Assembly: GCA_048526005.1 (NCBI GenBank)
Contig: DBFVEH010000021.1
Location: 620,001 to 684,000 of the forward strand
Length of the DNA: 64,000 nt
Direction of reading: 5' to 3'
From: QALR01 sp900552255
GTDB taxonomy: Bacteria > Bacillota > Clostridia > Oscillospirales > CAG-272
Made by a program: the position numbers and the translations under genes
The notes under the pieces: generated by a model
Database searches by the model: none
The model's input: only the letters and a program-made list of their open reading frames with translations
What the model was told of the DNA's origin: nothing
Shown: piece by piece, positions 1 through 8,274 of the stretch
Position numbering within the stretch: position 1 is the first letter of the stretch
How the letters are laid out: every line of letters starts with the position of its first letter

Positions 1-2
1 GA

Positions 3-467
3 ATGGAAAGGAACTATCCATACTATGGAGCGGCAGCTTTAATGGATTATGTAGATAACTATATATTCGAGGGAATTTATGGGCTGATTGGTGAAGACGG
101 GACAGTTATGGATGAAGACGGCTACCCTACGATGCAATATGTGTGGGGTAAATTTTGGGTGAATAACCATGCCCACATCTTTCAGGGTAAGAACGGATAT
201 TCAACCGAGATCATATATCTTCTTTTAAAAAATACCGTTGTCCAAAACACCGTGACAGGCGCTGTTCAGCTAAAGATAGCCCAAAAGAACCTTCGGAATC
301 TGTCTGTCTTAGTGCCAACTGATGAAAACTTACGGGAAATTGATGCAGTGGTTCAGACATTTTTTAAGTACATTCGAGAAAACTGTGATGAGGTTGCACA
401 GCTCAATAGATTGAATACTGTCATCCTATCAAAAATGGCTGAATACGACGCTGAATTATCATTATAA
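3..467 (+). CDS. hsdS: Type I restriction-modification specificity subunit HsdS, C-terminal part
   Basis: This is the C-terminal part of a type I restriction specificity subunit, which recognises the DNA target for the HsdM/HsdR complex. About 154 residues are visible; the gene is cut by the window edge, so the ATG at position 3 need not be its start. The visible part ends as HsdS target-recognition domains do: a beta-rich segment, the conserved stretch KIAQKNLRNLSVLVP near residues 88-102, then a helical coiled-coil region that spaces the two half-sites. An hsdR gene on the same strand 2 kb downstream supports the call, but three foreign pieces now separate the two. The matching hsdM must lie upstream of the window. 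The family call is firm; the DNA specificity cannot be read. Confidence 0.8.
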   Translation: MERNYPYYGAAALMDYVDNYIFEGIYGLIGEDGTVMDEDGYPTMQYVWGKFWVNNHAHIFQGKNGYSTEIIYLLLKNTVVQNTVTGAVQLKIAQKNLRNLSVLVPTDENLREIDAVVQTFFKYIRENCDEVAQLNRLNTVILSKMAEYDAELSL

Positions 468-491
468 ATAAACAGAAAGGAAGTTAAAATT

Positions 492-1168
492 ATGGCTATT
501 CAGCTAACTCTTGGACAAGTAAAGGCTATTATCAAAAAAAGCGAATACTCAATTATAAGTGAAACTCGTGCTGGGAACAACTTGGGAATTGTATTAAAAC
601 TTTCAAATGGATGCAATATAAACTGTTGGGATAAAGGCACAGTAAACTGTCAAGGAAAAAACGTAGACGAGATAAATAAAATATTGTCAGAGCTTTACAA
701 ACACAAACAACAAGTAATAAAAAGGTCTTTGTTGTGTATGGGCACGATAGTAATGCTAAGACGCAGCTTGAGGCTATGCTCAGAAGATGGGATTTAGAAC
801 CTTTAATTTTAGATCAACTTGTTTCTTCAGGTCAAACTATCATAGAAAAATTAGAAGAATATACAAGCCAAGTAAATTTTGGTATTGTTTTAGCTACACC
901 TGATGATATTGGTTATCCAAAGAATGATGAGTCAAAAAAGCAATACAGAGCTCGCCAAAATGTCGTTTTAGAACTGGGAATGTTATTATCAAGGATTGGA
1001 CGAGAAAAAGTTGCAATTTTACTTTCGCAGGCAGAGGATATGGAAAAGCCATCCGATATTGATGGATTGATATATATTCCATTTAAAGATAACATCGAAG
1101 AAACTAAATTGTCTTTAGCAAAAGAGATGCAAAACAATGGCTATGAATTAGATATAGCTAAATTGTAA
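492..1168 (+). pseudogene. TIR-like nucleotide-binding effector (PF10137-like), broken by one frameshift
   Basis: The start codon at 492 follows a good Shine-Dalgarno (GAAAGGAAG). The first frame gives an N-terminal domain of about 72 residues and then runs into nonsense. A second frame, two bases off, gives a TIR-like domain of the kind found in Cap12/Pycsar effectors: VFVVYGHD at its start, EYTSQVNFGIVLATPDD in the middle, ARQNVVLELGMLL and KVAILL near the end, stopping at 1168. One extra G at about 714 (CAAGT to CAAGGT) would join the two frames as KQQGNKKVFVVYGHD. Proteins of this class usually bind or cleave nucleotides such as NAD+ in anti-phage defence. I infer a recently inactivated defence gene, or a one-base sequence error. 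It lies inside a type I restriction locus. Confidence 0.72.
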
Positions 1169-1186
1169 GAAGTCTGAGGTAACCAC

Positions 1187-1297
1187 ATAACCAACTTTAA
1201 CGAACACACAATATAACTATCCATCCTGGAGCTGCTTACGGATGAACAATATACCTATCTGACAGGAGAGAAAATGCACAAAGAATACATAAATTTT
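1187..1297 (+). pseudogene. Decayed remnant of a second hsdR 5' end
   Basis: Translation from 1193 gives NFNEHTI, a stop at 1214, then LSILELLTDEQYTYLTGEKM and HKE. This lines up without gaps with the first 31 residues of the intact HsdR that starts at 2515 (FNEHSLELSVMELFQSEGYT, then FLSGEQIHRE), with about half of the residues identical. The codon where the start should be is ATA. Similarity ends near 1285, and the frame closes soon after. It looks like the beginning of a different hsdR allele left behind when other genes entered between hsdS and hsdR. It cannot make a protein. Confidence 0.65.
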
Positions 1298-1361
1298 CTT
1301 ACTTATAATATTTAATTTTCATTTTAATGCTTTGAAATTATTATGTGACTGAGGTGATGAG

Positions 1362-2522
1362 ATGGATAAACAAGAACAGGAAATCAAATCAGTAGATGTA
1401 GATTTGCTTGATGAATACTGTAGCAGATTAGCAGATGAAAAAATTTGTATTACAGACGACTATGAATTTGCGAAAACGATTGATTCTGTCATAGAAGGTG
1501 ACGCGTATTTAAGCAGAGCTCAAATTGAAAAAAGTGTCATTAAATCGGGAGTACAAAAATATTTTTGTTACTACCCGTTAACATCCAATCAGAAAATTGT
1601 TTTTGCAAATGATTTAACAGATTTTCTAAAAGTAATTTTGGAAGAAGATAGCGATATAAAATTCAAGCAATTTTACCGTGGACATGGGAACTGGATATTT
1701 GATATGATACCAGGAATATACAGAAAGCAGAACCGGAATATTTTGCAATGTGAGTCTCAGTATATTCATGAAATGATTGCTTCATACCCCAACTTTTTCA
1801 GTGAATGTAAAACGGCACTTGATTATTTAGTAGTATTACAGCATTACTCATTTCCTACGAGATTGTTAGATTTTACAGAAAATCCTCTTGTTGCATTATA
1901 TATGGCATGCGCAAGTGAAAAAAGTGATTTTGCAGATGTCATAAGAATAAATGTGGAACCAACTGGTTTTAAATACTATGACAGCGATTCTATTTCATTG
2001 CTTGCAAATATGGCTTTTGCAGATGATAAATTTGATGTTAGCGATTATTCCTTTATAGATTATTATCATTCATATGAGGATGACAAAGTAGATAGGGCAT
2101 ATAAGGAACATTACAATACTCTGATAAAACAATTTAATGATAGAGATGATATCACAAGATTTTTGCACCTGGTACGGGGTGAAAAACCTTATTTTAAGGC
2201 GAAAATAAAACCGGAACATTTTGACAACGCTATTTTATGGGTAAAAGCCAAGCAAGACTTTCAAAGAATTGTTAATCAAAGCGGGATTTTCGCTGTTTTC
2301 GGAATCAATCGAAATAAGCAGAATATGATAGAGTTTCCTTATCAAAAATATAATATGCTGCATATTTTAATCCCGCCGGAGTATAAAGAAAAGATTTTGC
2401 ATGAATTAGATAAAATACATATCAATCAAGCAACCTTGTATTGTGATATGGATCGAATTACGTCCTTTCATATAGAAAAATTCCGAAAAGAAAGTAAGAG
2501 AGGAGACAAGAAAAATGTTTAA
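1362..2522 (+). CDS. FRG-domain protein
   Basis: A 386-residue soluble protein with an FRG domain, named for its conserved Phe-Arg-Gly-type motif. Visible family motifs are FYRGHGNW (residues 104-111), the glutamate of CESQY about 25 residues later, and LQHYSFPTRLLDFTENPLVA (159-178), matching the family pattern of a QH pair followed by PTRLLD. FRG proteins are common in phage-defence islands, but their biochemical activity is poorly known. The start at 1362 has the Shine-Dalgarno GAGGTG. Its last 8 nt overlap the start of hsdR in another frame, so the two are probably translationally coupled and may work together. No signal peptide or membrane segment is visible. Confidence 0.82.
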   Translation: MDKQEQEIKSVDVDLLDEYCSRLADEKICITDDYEFAKTIDSVIEGDAYLSRAQIEKSVIKSGVQKYFCYYPLTSNQKIVFANDLTDFLKVILEEDSDIKFKQFYRGHGNWIFDMIPGIYRKQNRNILQCESQYIHEMIASYPNFFSECKTALDYLVVLQHYSFPTRLLDFTENPLVALYMACASEKSDFADVIRINVEPTGFKYYDSDSISLLANMAFADDKFDVSDYSFIDYYHSYEDDKVDRAYKEHYNTLIKQFNDRDDITRFLHLVRGEKPYFKAKIKPEHFDNAILWVKAKQDFQRIVNQSGIFAVFGINRNKQNMIEFPYQKYNMLHILIPPEYKEKILHELDKIHINQATLYCDMDRITSFHIEKFRKESKRGDKKNV

Positions 2523-5500
2523 TGAGCATTCATTAGAATTGTCCGTTATGGAGTTATTCCAAAGTGAGGGATATACCTTTCTCAGCGGCGAGCAAATACA
2601 TAGAGAACGCTCAGAGGTTTTACTTGCCGATGACCTCCGACAGTATTTGTATAAACGCTACGCAAAGGACGGCATTACCACCGGTGAGGTGGACAGCATT
2701 CTGCTTATGCTGCGAAATGTCTCCGGTACGATTTATGAGGCAAACAAAGCAGTTTATAAGCTCCTTTGCGACGGCTTCATCTTAAACCGTGAGGATAGAA
2801 CACAGAAAGACCTGTATATTGAGCTGATTGACTTTGACACTCCTGAAAACAATAGTTTTAAGGCGGTCAATCAGTTTGAAATCGAAGGCGTAGGCGGTCA
2901 GCTTCGTATTCCCGACGGGATAGTGTTTGTCAATGGTATTCCCGTTGTGGTGATGGAGTTTAAGAGTGCCGTGAAAGAAAACACAACCATCATAGATGCA
3001 TACAAACAGTTGACTGTCCGTTACCGCCGAGATATTCCCGAACTGTTCAAATATAATGCTTTTGTTGTAATCAGCGATGGGGCAAACAATAAATATGGCT
3101 CCTTCTTCAGTCCGTATGATTTCTTCTATGCGTGGAGAAAAATCGACTCAGACGATAAGGAATTAGACGGGATCAATTCTCTTGTTACAATGGTAAAAGG
3201 TCTTTTCAGAAAAGAGCGCTTACTTGCTGTAATAAAAGACTTTATCTATTTCCCTGATAATTCAGACAAAGATTTGAAAATTGTCTGCCGCTATCCGCAG
3301 TTTTTCGCCGCAAACAAACTGTTTGAAAACATCAAACTGCATATGCGCCCCAAGGGAGACGGAAAGGGAGGAACATATTTCGGTGCTACCGGCTGTGGTA
3401 AAAGTTACACTATGCTTTTTCTCACCCGTATGCTGATGAAAAGCAAGTCCTTTCACAGCCCCACCATTTTAATTATCACCGATAGAACAGACCTTAACGA
3501 TCAGCTTTCCAAGCAATTCATCGCTTCTAAAAAGTTTATCGGGGATGAAACGGTTATCAGCATTGAATCCCGTGAAAAGTTACGGGAAGAACTGCAAGGC
3601 AGAGAAAGCGGGGGCGTATATTTAACAACCATTCAGAAATTCACAGAAGATTTGCAGCTTTTGACCGACAGAGCAAATGTCATCTGTATCTCCGACGAAG
3701 CGCATAGAAGTCAGATCAATCTTGAGCAAAAGGTAAAAATAACTGAGGCTGGCGTGGAGCGCAAATACGGCTTTGCTAAGTATCTACATAATTCTTTGCC
3801 CAATGCAACTTATGTAGGCTTTACCGGGACGCCAGTAGACGGAACAATAGAAGTATTCGGCGGCGTGGTGGACGCCTATACGATGACAGAATCCGTCCGG
3901 GACGGTATCACGGTCAATCTTGTTTATGACGGTCGGGCGGCAAGAGTCACGCTGGACAACGAAAAAATCAAGCAAATCGAACAATACTATGCGAAATGTG
4001 AACGAGAAGGCGCCAACGAACATCAAATTGAAGAAAGTCAAAAAGCAATCGCCAACATGGAGATCATCATCGGCGATCCCGACAGACTGCATGCCGTTGC
4101 CGAGGATTTTATAAATCACTATGAAACTCGTGTTGCAGAAGGCGCTACGGTTGCGGGCAAAGCAATGTTTGTATGCATGAACAGAGGTATCGCATATGAC
4201 CTTTATAAAATCATTGTAGAACTGCGTCCAGAATGGGCAGTTAAGAAAATCGCAGATGATGGGATAGTTCTAACCGAGCAGGATAAAAAAGAGTTAAAGC
4301 CTATCGAAAAAATCAAGATGGTAATGACCCGCAATAAGGACGATGAAAAAAAACTCTATGATATGCTCGGAACGAAGGACGACCGCAAGGAACTGGACAG
4401 ACAGTTTAAGAATGTTAAGTCCAATTTCAAAATTGCGATTGTCGTAGATATGTGGCTGACAGGCTTCGATGTGCCGGAGCTTGATACCATTTACATAGAC
4501 AAGCCGATTCAGCAGCATACGCTGATACAGACCATTTCCCGTGTCAACCGTGTGTGTGAGGGTAAGGACAAGGGACTGATCGTTGACTATATCGGTATCA
4601 AAAAGAATATGAACACAGCTCTTAAAAAATATACTAACTTTGAGAGTGATGAATTTGAAGGAATAGAACAGTCGGTAACGATTGTGAAAGACCAGTTAGA
4701 GATATTGGGACAAATGTTCCATAACTTCAACAGCCGAGATTTCTTCGACGGTTCTCCGACAGAGCAGCTTGCTTGTCTTAACAGAGCTACTGAATATGTG
4801 CAGCTTTCAGAAGAACTTGAAATCCGTTTTATGGCGGCTGTTAAACGGATGAAACAGGCGTTTAATTTATGCAGCTCCAGCGATAAATTCAGCGATGAGG
4901 ACAAGGACTATATCCATTTTTACTGTGCTGTGCGCTCAATATTATTCAAGCTGACAAAGGGGGACGCTCCCGATATTTCTCAGATGAACGCAAGAGTGCG
5001 TGAAATGCTGGAAGGAGCTATCCAATCTGACGGGATCGAGGAGCTTTTTGAAGCGGGCAAGCATATTTCGGTCGATATTTTCAGCGATGAATATATGGAT
5101 AAAATCAATGCAATACAGCTTCCGAATACGAAGATAAAGATTTTACAGCGGCTTCTTTCACAGGCGATCGACGAGCTCAAGAAGGTCAATAAGATCATGG
5201 GCATAGAGTTTGCTGACAGGTTAAAGCGAGTTGTTGATGAATACAATAATCGTCGCAGAGATGAAGCATACGCCAATGAGGTTCTTGACGATATTGCTGA
5301 ACAGCTTGCACAGCTTTTATCCGAACTTAAAACAGAAAAAAACTCTTTTGAGAAAATGGGTATCGATTATGAGGAAAAAGCGTTTTATGATATTCTGAAA
5401 GCTGTTGCAAAGAAATTTGAGTTTGACTACCCCGATGATAAAATGATTGAGCTTTCCAAACGGATTAAAGGCGTCGTGGACGATAAGGCTCGATATACGG

Positions 5501-5646
5501 ACTGGTCTACTCGTGAAGATATTAAAGCCAATTTACAGGTTGATCTGATCCTTCTGCTTGATAAGTTTGACTATCCTCCGGTTACAATTGATGATGTTTA
5601 CAAAGAAGTATTGGAACAGGCGGAGAACTTCAAAAAGTATGCGTAA
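2515..5646 (+). CDS. hsdR: Type I restriction endonuclease subunit R
   Basis: The motor and nuclease subunit of a type I restriction enzyme, 1043 residues, a normal full length. The N-terminal nuclease domain shows PDG at 133-135 and EFK at 148-150 (PD-ExK type). The helicase motor follows: Walker A GATGCGKS (290-297), DEAH box ISDEAH (392-397), FTGTP (436-440) and motif VI QTISRVNR. The C-terminal third is helical and should contact the methylase core. The ATG at 2515 lies within the FRG gene, with GAGAGGAGA upstream as ribosome binding site. The frame is intact, so the enzyme could function if hsdM and hsdS, the latter only partly visible here, are complete. Confidence 0.93.
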   Translation: MFNEHSLELSVMELFQSEGYTFLSGEQIHRERSEVLLADDLRQYLYKRYAKDGITTGEVDSILLMLRNVSGTIYEANKAVYKLLCDGFILNREDRTQKDLYIELIDFDTPENNSFKAVNQFEIEGVGGQLRIPDGIVFVNGIPVVVMEFKSAVKENTTIIDAYKQLTVRYRRDIPELFKYNAFVVISDGANNKYGSFFSPYDFFYAWRKIDSDDKELDGINSLVTMVKGLFRKERLLAVIKDFIYFPDNSDKDLKIVCRYPQFFAANKLFENIKLHMRPKGDGKGGTYFGATGCGKSYTMLFLTRMLMKSKSFHSPTILIITDRTDLNDQLSKQFIASKKFIGDETVISIESREKLREELQGRESGGVYLTTIQKFTEDLQLLTDRANVICISDEAHRSQINLEQKVKITEAGVERKYGFAKYLHNSLPNATYVGFTGTPVDGTIEVFGGVVDAYTMTESVRDGITVNLVYDGRAARVTLDNEKIKQIEQYYAKCEREGANEHQIEESQKAIANMEIIIGDPDRLHAVAEDFINHYETRVAEGATVAGKAMFVCMNRGIAYDLYKIIVELRPEWAVKKIADDGIVLTEQDKKELKPIEKIKMVMTRNKDDEKKLYDMLGTKDDRKELDRQFKNVKSNFKIAIVVDMWLTGFDVPELDTIYIDKPIQQHTLIQTISRVNRVCEGKDKGLIVDYIGIKKNMNTALKKYTNFESDEFEGIEQSVTIVKDQLEILGQMFHNFNSRDFFDGSPTEQLACLNRATEYVQLSEELEIRFMAAVKRMKQAFNLCSSSDKFSDEDKDYIHFYCAVRSILFKLTKGDAPDISQMNARVREMLEGAIQSDGIEELFEAGKHISVDIFSDEYMDKINAIQLPNTKIKILQRLLSQAIDELKKVNKIMGIEFADRLKRVVDEYNNRRRDEAYANEVLDDIAEQLAQLLSELKTEKNSFEKMGIDYEEKAFYDILKAVAKKFEFDYPDDKMIELSKRIKGVVDDKARYTDWSTREDIKANLQVDLILLLDKFDYPPVTIDDVYKEVLEQAENFKKYA

Positions 5647-6121
5647 AATACAGCATTACCTTCACAAGTACCTCTTAATTTTACAGCTTCGCGGTATTTC
5701 AAATAACAGCCTTGACAAAACTTTCAATCTCCGGTATAATAATAAAACAACCAAATAAAACATACATAAGTCTTATTGCAGAATATAGCCGAGAACAATT
5801 GGCTTGACAGCATAGGGCTTATTTTTATCCCCTCTTGATGGTGTGTACCTTGACAAACGCATAAAGAAAAATGTAATCCCTGCACGGATACTGTCAAGGC
5901 ATACCCATACAGTTTTCACGCAGGGATTTTTACATATCAGTTGAAAGGAGTTAACGAAAACATGATTGCGTCAATATTCTATCTCGTAGGGATAGGCAAG
6001 CATATTGTTTGTATAGACGTCGACCTACCGGCCGCCGCATACAAACAGCTTGTCGGGGGTGAACCCCGAACTCAAAAGGAAACGCACAGGGAAAATAAAA
6101 TGCAGCGGATGAACACCGCTG
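5647..6121 (+). other. Gene-free stretch with promoter and inverted repeats, candidate oriT region
   Basis: No convincing gene lies between hsdR and mobC. The stretch holds a consensus promoter (5712-5740), two interleaved inverted repeats (CCTTGACA 5848-5855 with TGTCAAGG 5892-5899; ATGTAATCCCTGC 5871-5883 with the reverse complement at 5920-5935, bearing a 3-nt bulge), and a 9-bp perfect inverted repeat TGTTTGTAT (6006-6014) with ATACAAACA (6039-6047). Inverted repeats directly upstream of mobC and a relaxase gene are where an origin of transfer is expected. I infer oriT from position and structure only; I cannot point to the nick site. Confidence 0.4.
5712..5740 (+). promoter_or_regulatory. 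Sigma-A type promoter
   Basis: TTGACA at 5712-5717 and TATAAT at 5735-5740, spaced 17 nt: a perfect consensus. It fires into the region before mobC. No gene starts within 380 nt, so it may drive the mobilization genes through a long leader or be a leftover of a lost gene. Confidence 0.6.
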
Positions 6122-6487
6122 GTGCGAGTTGTCAGCGGTGATACACCGTCCGCAGAAAGAGAGGACAAAACTAAAACCGACAACAAAACAAAAATGATTG
6201 CCATGCGTTTTCGTGAGAGCGATTACACGGCAATCAAAAGAAAAGCTGAAAAAGCAAATATGAACTTCACTGAGTTTGTAACGGCAGCGGCGATGAACAA
6301 ATCCATTACTATCATAAACGGCTTAGAGGATGTGCTGAAAGAGCAGAAAGCAATCGGCAGAAATCTCAATCAGTTGACAACTCTCTGCAATATGGGCAAG
6401 ATTGTCTGTCCCGACTTGCGGGAACTGAAAGAACAATATGCCGATATGCTGACCGCGCTTAATGAGATTATCGGGAGGTGTGGATAA
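6122..6487 (+). CDS. MobC-like relaxosome accessory protein
   Basis: A 121-residue protein with the MobC (PF05713) pattern: a short basic N-terminus, a ribbon-helix-helix-like stretch MIAMRFRESDYTAIKRKAEK, then NMNFTEFVTAAAMNK and a helical tail containing GRNLNQLTTL, which is typical of MobC. Such proteins bind oriT and help the relaxase nick one strand. It overlaps the relaxase start (6478) by 10 nt. The start is uncertain: GTG at 6122 lacks an obvious ribosome binding site, and the ATG at 6194 is an alternative that would remove 24 mostly polar residues. Confidence 0.72.
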   Translation: MRVVSGDTPSAEREDKTKTDNKTKMIAMRFRESDYTAIKRKAEKANMNFTEFVTAAAMNKSITIINGLEDVLKEQKAIGRNLNQLTTLCNMGKIVCPDLRELKEQYADMLTALNEIIGRCG

Positions 6488-7837
6488 TAGCAACCTTTAC
6501 AGCAATCTCAGAAAAGACACAGCCCGCCACAGCTATGAAGCGAGTGCTTGATTATGTGATGCAAGATAAGAAAACTGTAATTGATAGCATTAAACTTGTC
6601 AGCGGTCAGAACTGTGTTCCTGAATCATCATACCAAGAGTTTATGCAACCAAGCTTTGATACGGTAAAGCGACAGGTGTGTTCTTCAAACAGTATGTGCA
6701 ATCCTTTAAACCGGATTGCGGTGCTACGCCGGAGCAGATACACCAAATCGGATTGGAAACGGCAAAAGCCTTTGACGGATTCGAGGTTGTTGTGGCAACG
6801 CACATTGACCGCGACCACTGGCATAATCATTTCGTTGTCAACTCGGTAAACTGTGAAACCGAATATAAAATTCAGATCAATGAAAAAGACTTGGAAGAAC
6901 TATGGCAACGGTCAGATGAAATCTGTCAGCAGTTCGGTTTGCAAGTATTGCAGCCATATCAAAAACCTAAACAACGGTCTTTAAATCAGCGAGAGTACCG
7001 TGCTGCATTACGCGGTAACAGCAAAAAGCTGAAAATTAGCAACGCCATAGATTATGCGGTAGCAATGAGCCGAAACAAAAAGCAGTTCATCGAGCAGTTA
7101 CAGAAACTCGGATACGGTGTGAAATGGATAGATCATGATAAATATATCACCTATACAACACCGGACGGTCAGCGGTTTCGGGACAACCGCTTGCTCGATG
7201 ACAAATATTTAAAAACTAATATGGAGGAATTATTTGCTTATGAATATGGAGCAGTTAAAACAGATCAATCAAATACAAACGATAACCGAGCAGATGGTAG
7301 ACGCTTTGACAGAACCGATACAGCCGATATACTTGATGTTGAAACCCGAACAGTACAATCTGTTGGCACAGCACATTTCACAGACTGGAAACGCCATTGT
7401 GCGAAAGACGGATTTGATATCCGAGTTGCCAACGCATCAGGATTTGAACAATCTAACGGTGCAGACGCTCAGACCGTATTTAGCAGAGATGCGAAAGATA
7501 ACGGCAGACAAGCTGGACTCAATAGAGTATTCCACCAAGGACAAATTATCGAAGCAGACGGAATCCTTGAAAGAGCAACTACACAAGGGGAGATCAAGCG
7601 TATGATGAACGAGCTGAAAGCCAAGGATCTGACGCCATGGAAACTCAAACTGAAATGGGCGGCGGTTGGAGCGATATTGCCGTCAATAGCCTGTATCTTG
7701 CAGCTGATCTTGCGATGATCGGAGGTATGGACAATGAGAAATCCAAGCCAAAATATGTCCATGAACGAAAGCACGGGCAGAAGAAAAAACAAACTCAAGA
7801 CAGCCAAAACGATGGCGGTATGCAAATGAATATGTAA
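6478..7837 (+). pseudogene. MOBP-type relaxase (MobA-like), frameshifted
   Basis: The relaxase that would nick oriT is present in three frames. Frame one (6478 to about 6645) gives ATFTAISEKTQPATAMKRVL, a typical relaxase N-terminus. A lost G at 6645 (ATGCAACC for ATGGCAACC) shifts to the next frame, where a TGA stop at 6657-6659 follows and then GKATGVFFKQYVQSF and the metal-binding motif HIDRDHWHNHFVVNSV with its histidines. A second lost G in the run at 7587-7590 shifts again to a tail with WSDIAVNSLYLAADLAMIGG, ending at 7837. Two frameshifts and a stop make it non-functional as read. A second gene is nested in its 3' part. Confidence 0.78.
7240..7605 (+). CDS. Coiled-coil protein nested in the relaxase gene, probably truncated
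   Basis: This frame lies entirely inside the relaxase gene, one base off its frame. The ATG at 7240 has a Shine-Dalgarno (GGAGGA, 7221-7226). It encodes about 121 residues, polar and helical, rich in Gln, Glu, Lys and Leu, such as LKPEQYNLLAQH and SKQTESLKEQLHKG. As read it stops at 7605. One extra G in the run 7587-7590 would extend it to 7718 through EIKRMMNELKAKDLTPWKL and a membrane segment, giving a coiled coil plus one transmembrane helix. The same G also restores the relaxase frame, which argues that both genes were real. The function is unknown, probably mobilization-related. Confidence 0.55.
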   Translation: MNMEQLKQINQIQTITEQMVDALTEPIQPIYLMLKPEQYNLLAQHISQTGNAIVRKTDLISELPTHQDLNNLTVQTLRPYLAEMRKITADKLDSIEYSTKDKLSKQTESLKEQLHKGRSSV

Positions 7838-7882
7838 GGAGGAATGACCCGACAACAGTTAAAATAATAGCCGTGTTGCCTT

Positions 7883-8053
7883 ATGGCAGCAAGCAAATGG
7901 AAGATACCGAAACACGAATTGGAAACGCTGGCAAGATGTTTCTTGCCGGATATACAAGACTTTTTCGAGAGCCAGGAAGGCAGAAAGGAATACGAGGCAT
8001 GGAAGGAGGAACAGGACAAAATAAAGGCACAGAGAGCCGATAAAACGGCTTAA
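7883..8053 (+). CDS. Small accessory protein of mobilizable elements
   Basis: A 56-residue acidic/basic helical protein, starting MAASKWKIPKHELETLARCF and with the core FLPDIQDFFESQEGRKEYEAW. Short proteins with this pattern (an ELxxLA then LPxIQxFFxSxEG core) sit behind relaxase genes in many Clostridia mobilizable elements; this is from memory of the family, and no function is known. No membrane segment or Cys motif is visible. A hairpin (8063-8090) follows 10 nt after the stop. Confidence 0.6.
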   Translation: MAASKWKIPKHELETLARCFLPDIQDFFESQEGRKEYEAWKEEQDKIKAQRADKTA

Positions 8054-8062
8054 AACGCAAGC

Positions 8063-8090
8063 AAGGCAGGGAGTGAAAACTCTCTGCCTT
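8063..8090 (+). terminator. Hairpin after the mobilization genes
   Basis: AAGGCAGGGA and TCTCTGCCTT form a 10-bp stem (one G-T pair) with an 8-nt loop, right after the small accessory gene. The T content after it is modest, so it may be a weak terminator. Confidence 0.45.
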
Positions 8091-8128
8091 GTGGCATTTA
8101 TACCTTGCTATTGAAATTAGGATAGTCG

Positions 8129-8179
8129 AAGAAAACAATAAATCCGAACCCATCTCCAACAAGGACAAGGTTCGGATTT
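8129..8179 (-). terminator. Rho-independent terminator of the tRNA-Leu(CAG) transcript
   Basis: An 11-bp perfect stem (8140-8150 with 8169-8179, AAATCCGAACC on the plus strand) followed on the minus strand by ATTGTTTTCTTC. It lies just past the 3' end of the tRNA. Confidence 0.8.
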
Positions 8180-8187
8180 ATACTGTT

Positions 8188-8274
8188 TGGTGCGGATAAC
8201 AGGACTTGAACCTGCATGAACTTGCATTCACTAGAACCTGAATCTAGCGCGTCTGCCAATTCCGCCATATCCGC
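8188..8274 (-). tRNA. tRNA-Leu (anticodon CAG)
   Basis: A cloverleaf on the minus strand: acceptor GCGGATA paired with TATCCGC, D-arm GGCGGAATTGGCAGACGC, anticodon stem CTAGA/TCTAG with loop TTCAGGT (anticodon CAG, reads CUG), a long class II variable arm, T-loop GGTTCAAGTCC and an encoded CCA at 8188-8190. Its 3' end faces the mobile region to the left, the usual attachment side for tRNA-targeting integrases, but no integrase or duplicated 3' end is visible here. Confidence 0.95.

Noticed and set aside
5941..6141. A 66-codon frame before mobC
   Set aside because: It runs through inverted repeats, its content is not protein-like beyond the first few codons, and it collides with mobC.
7320..7585. 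Taking the relaxase frame alone as real in the nested region
   Set aside because: The other frame has better codon pattern and a ribosome binding site, and a single G restores both.
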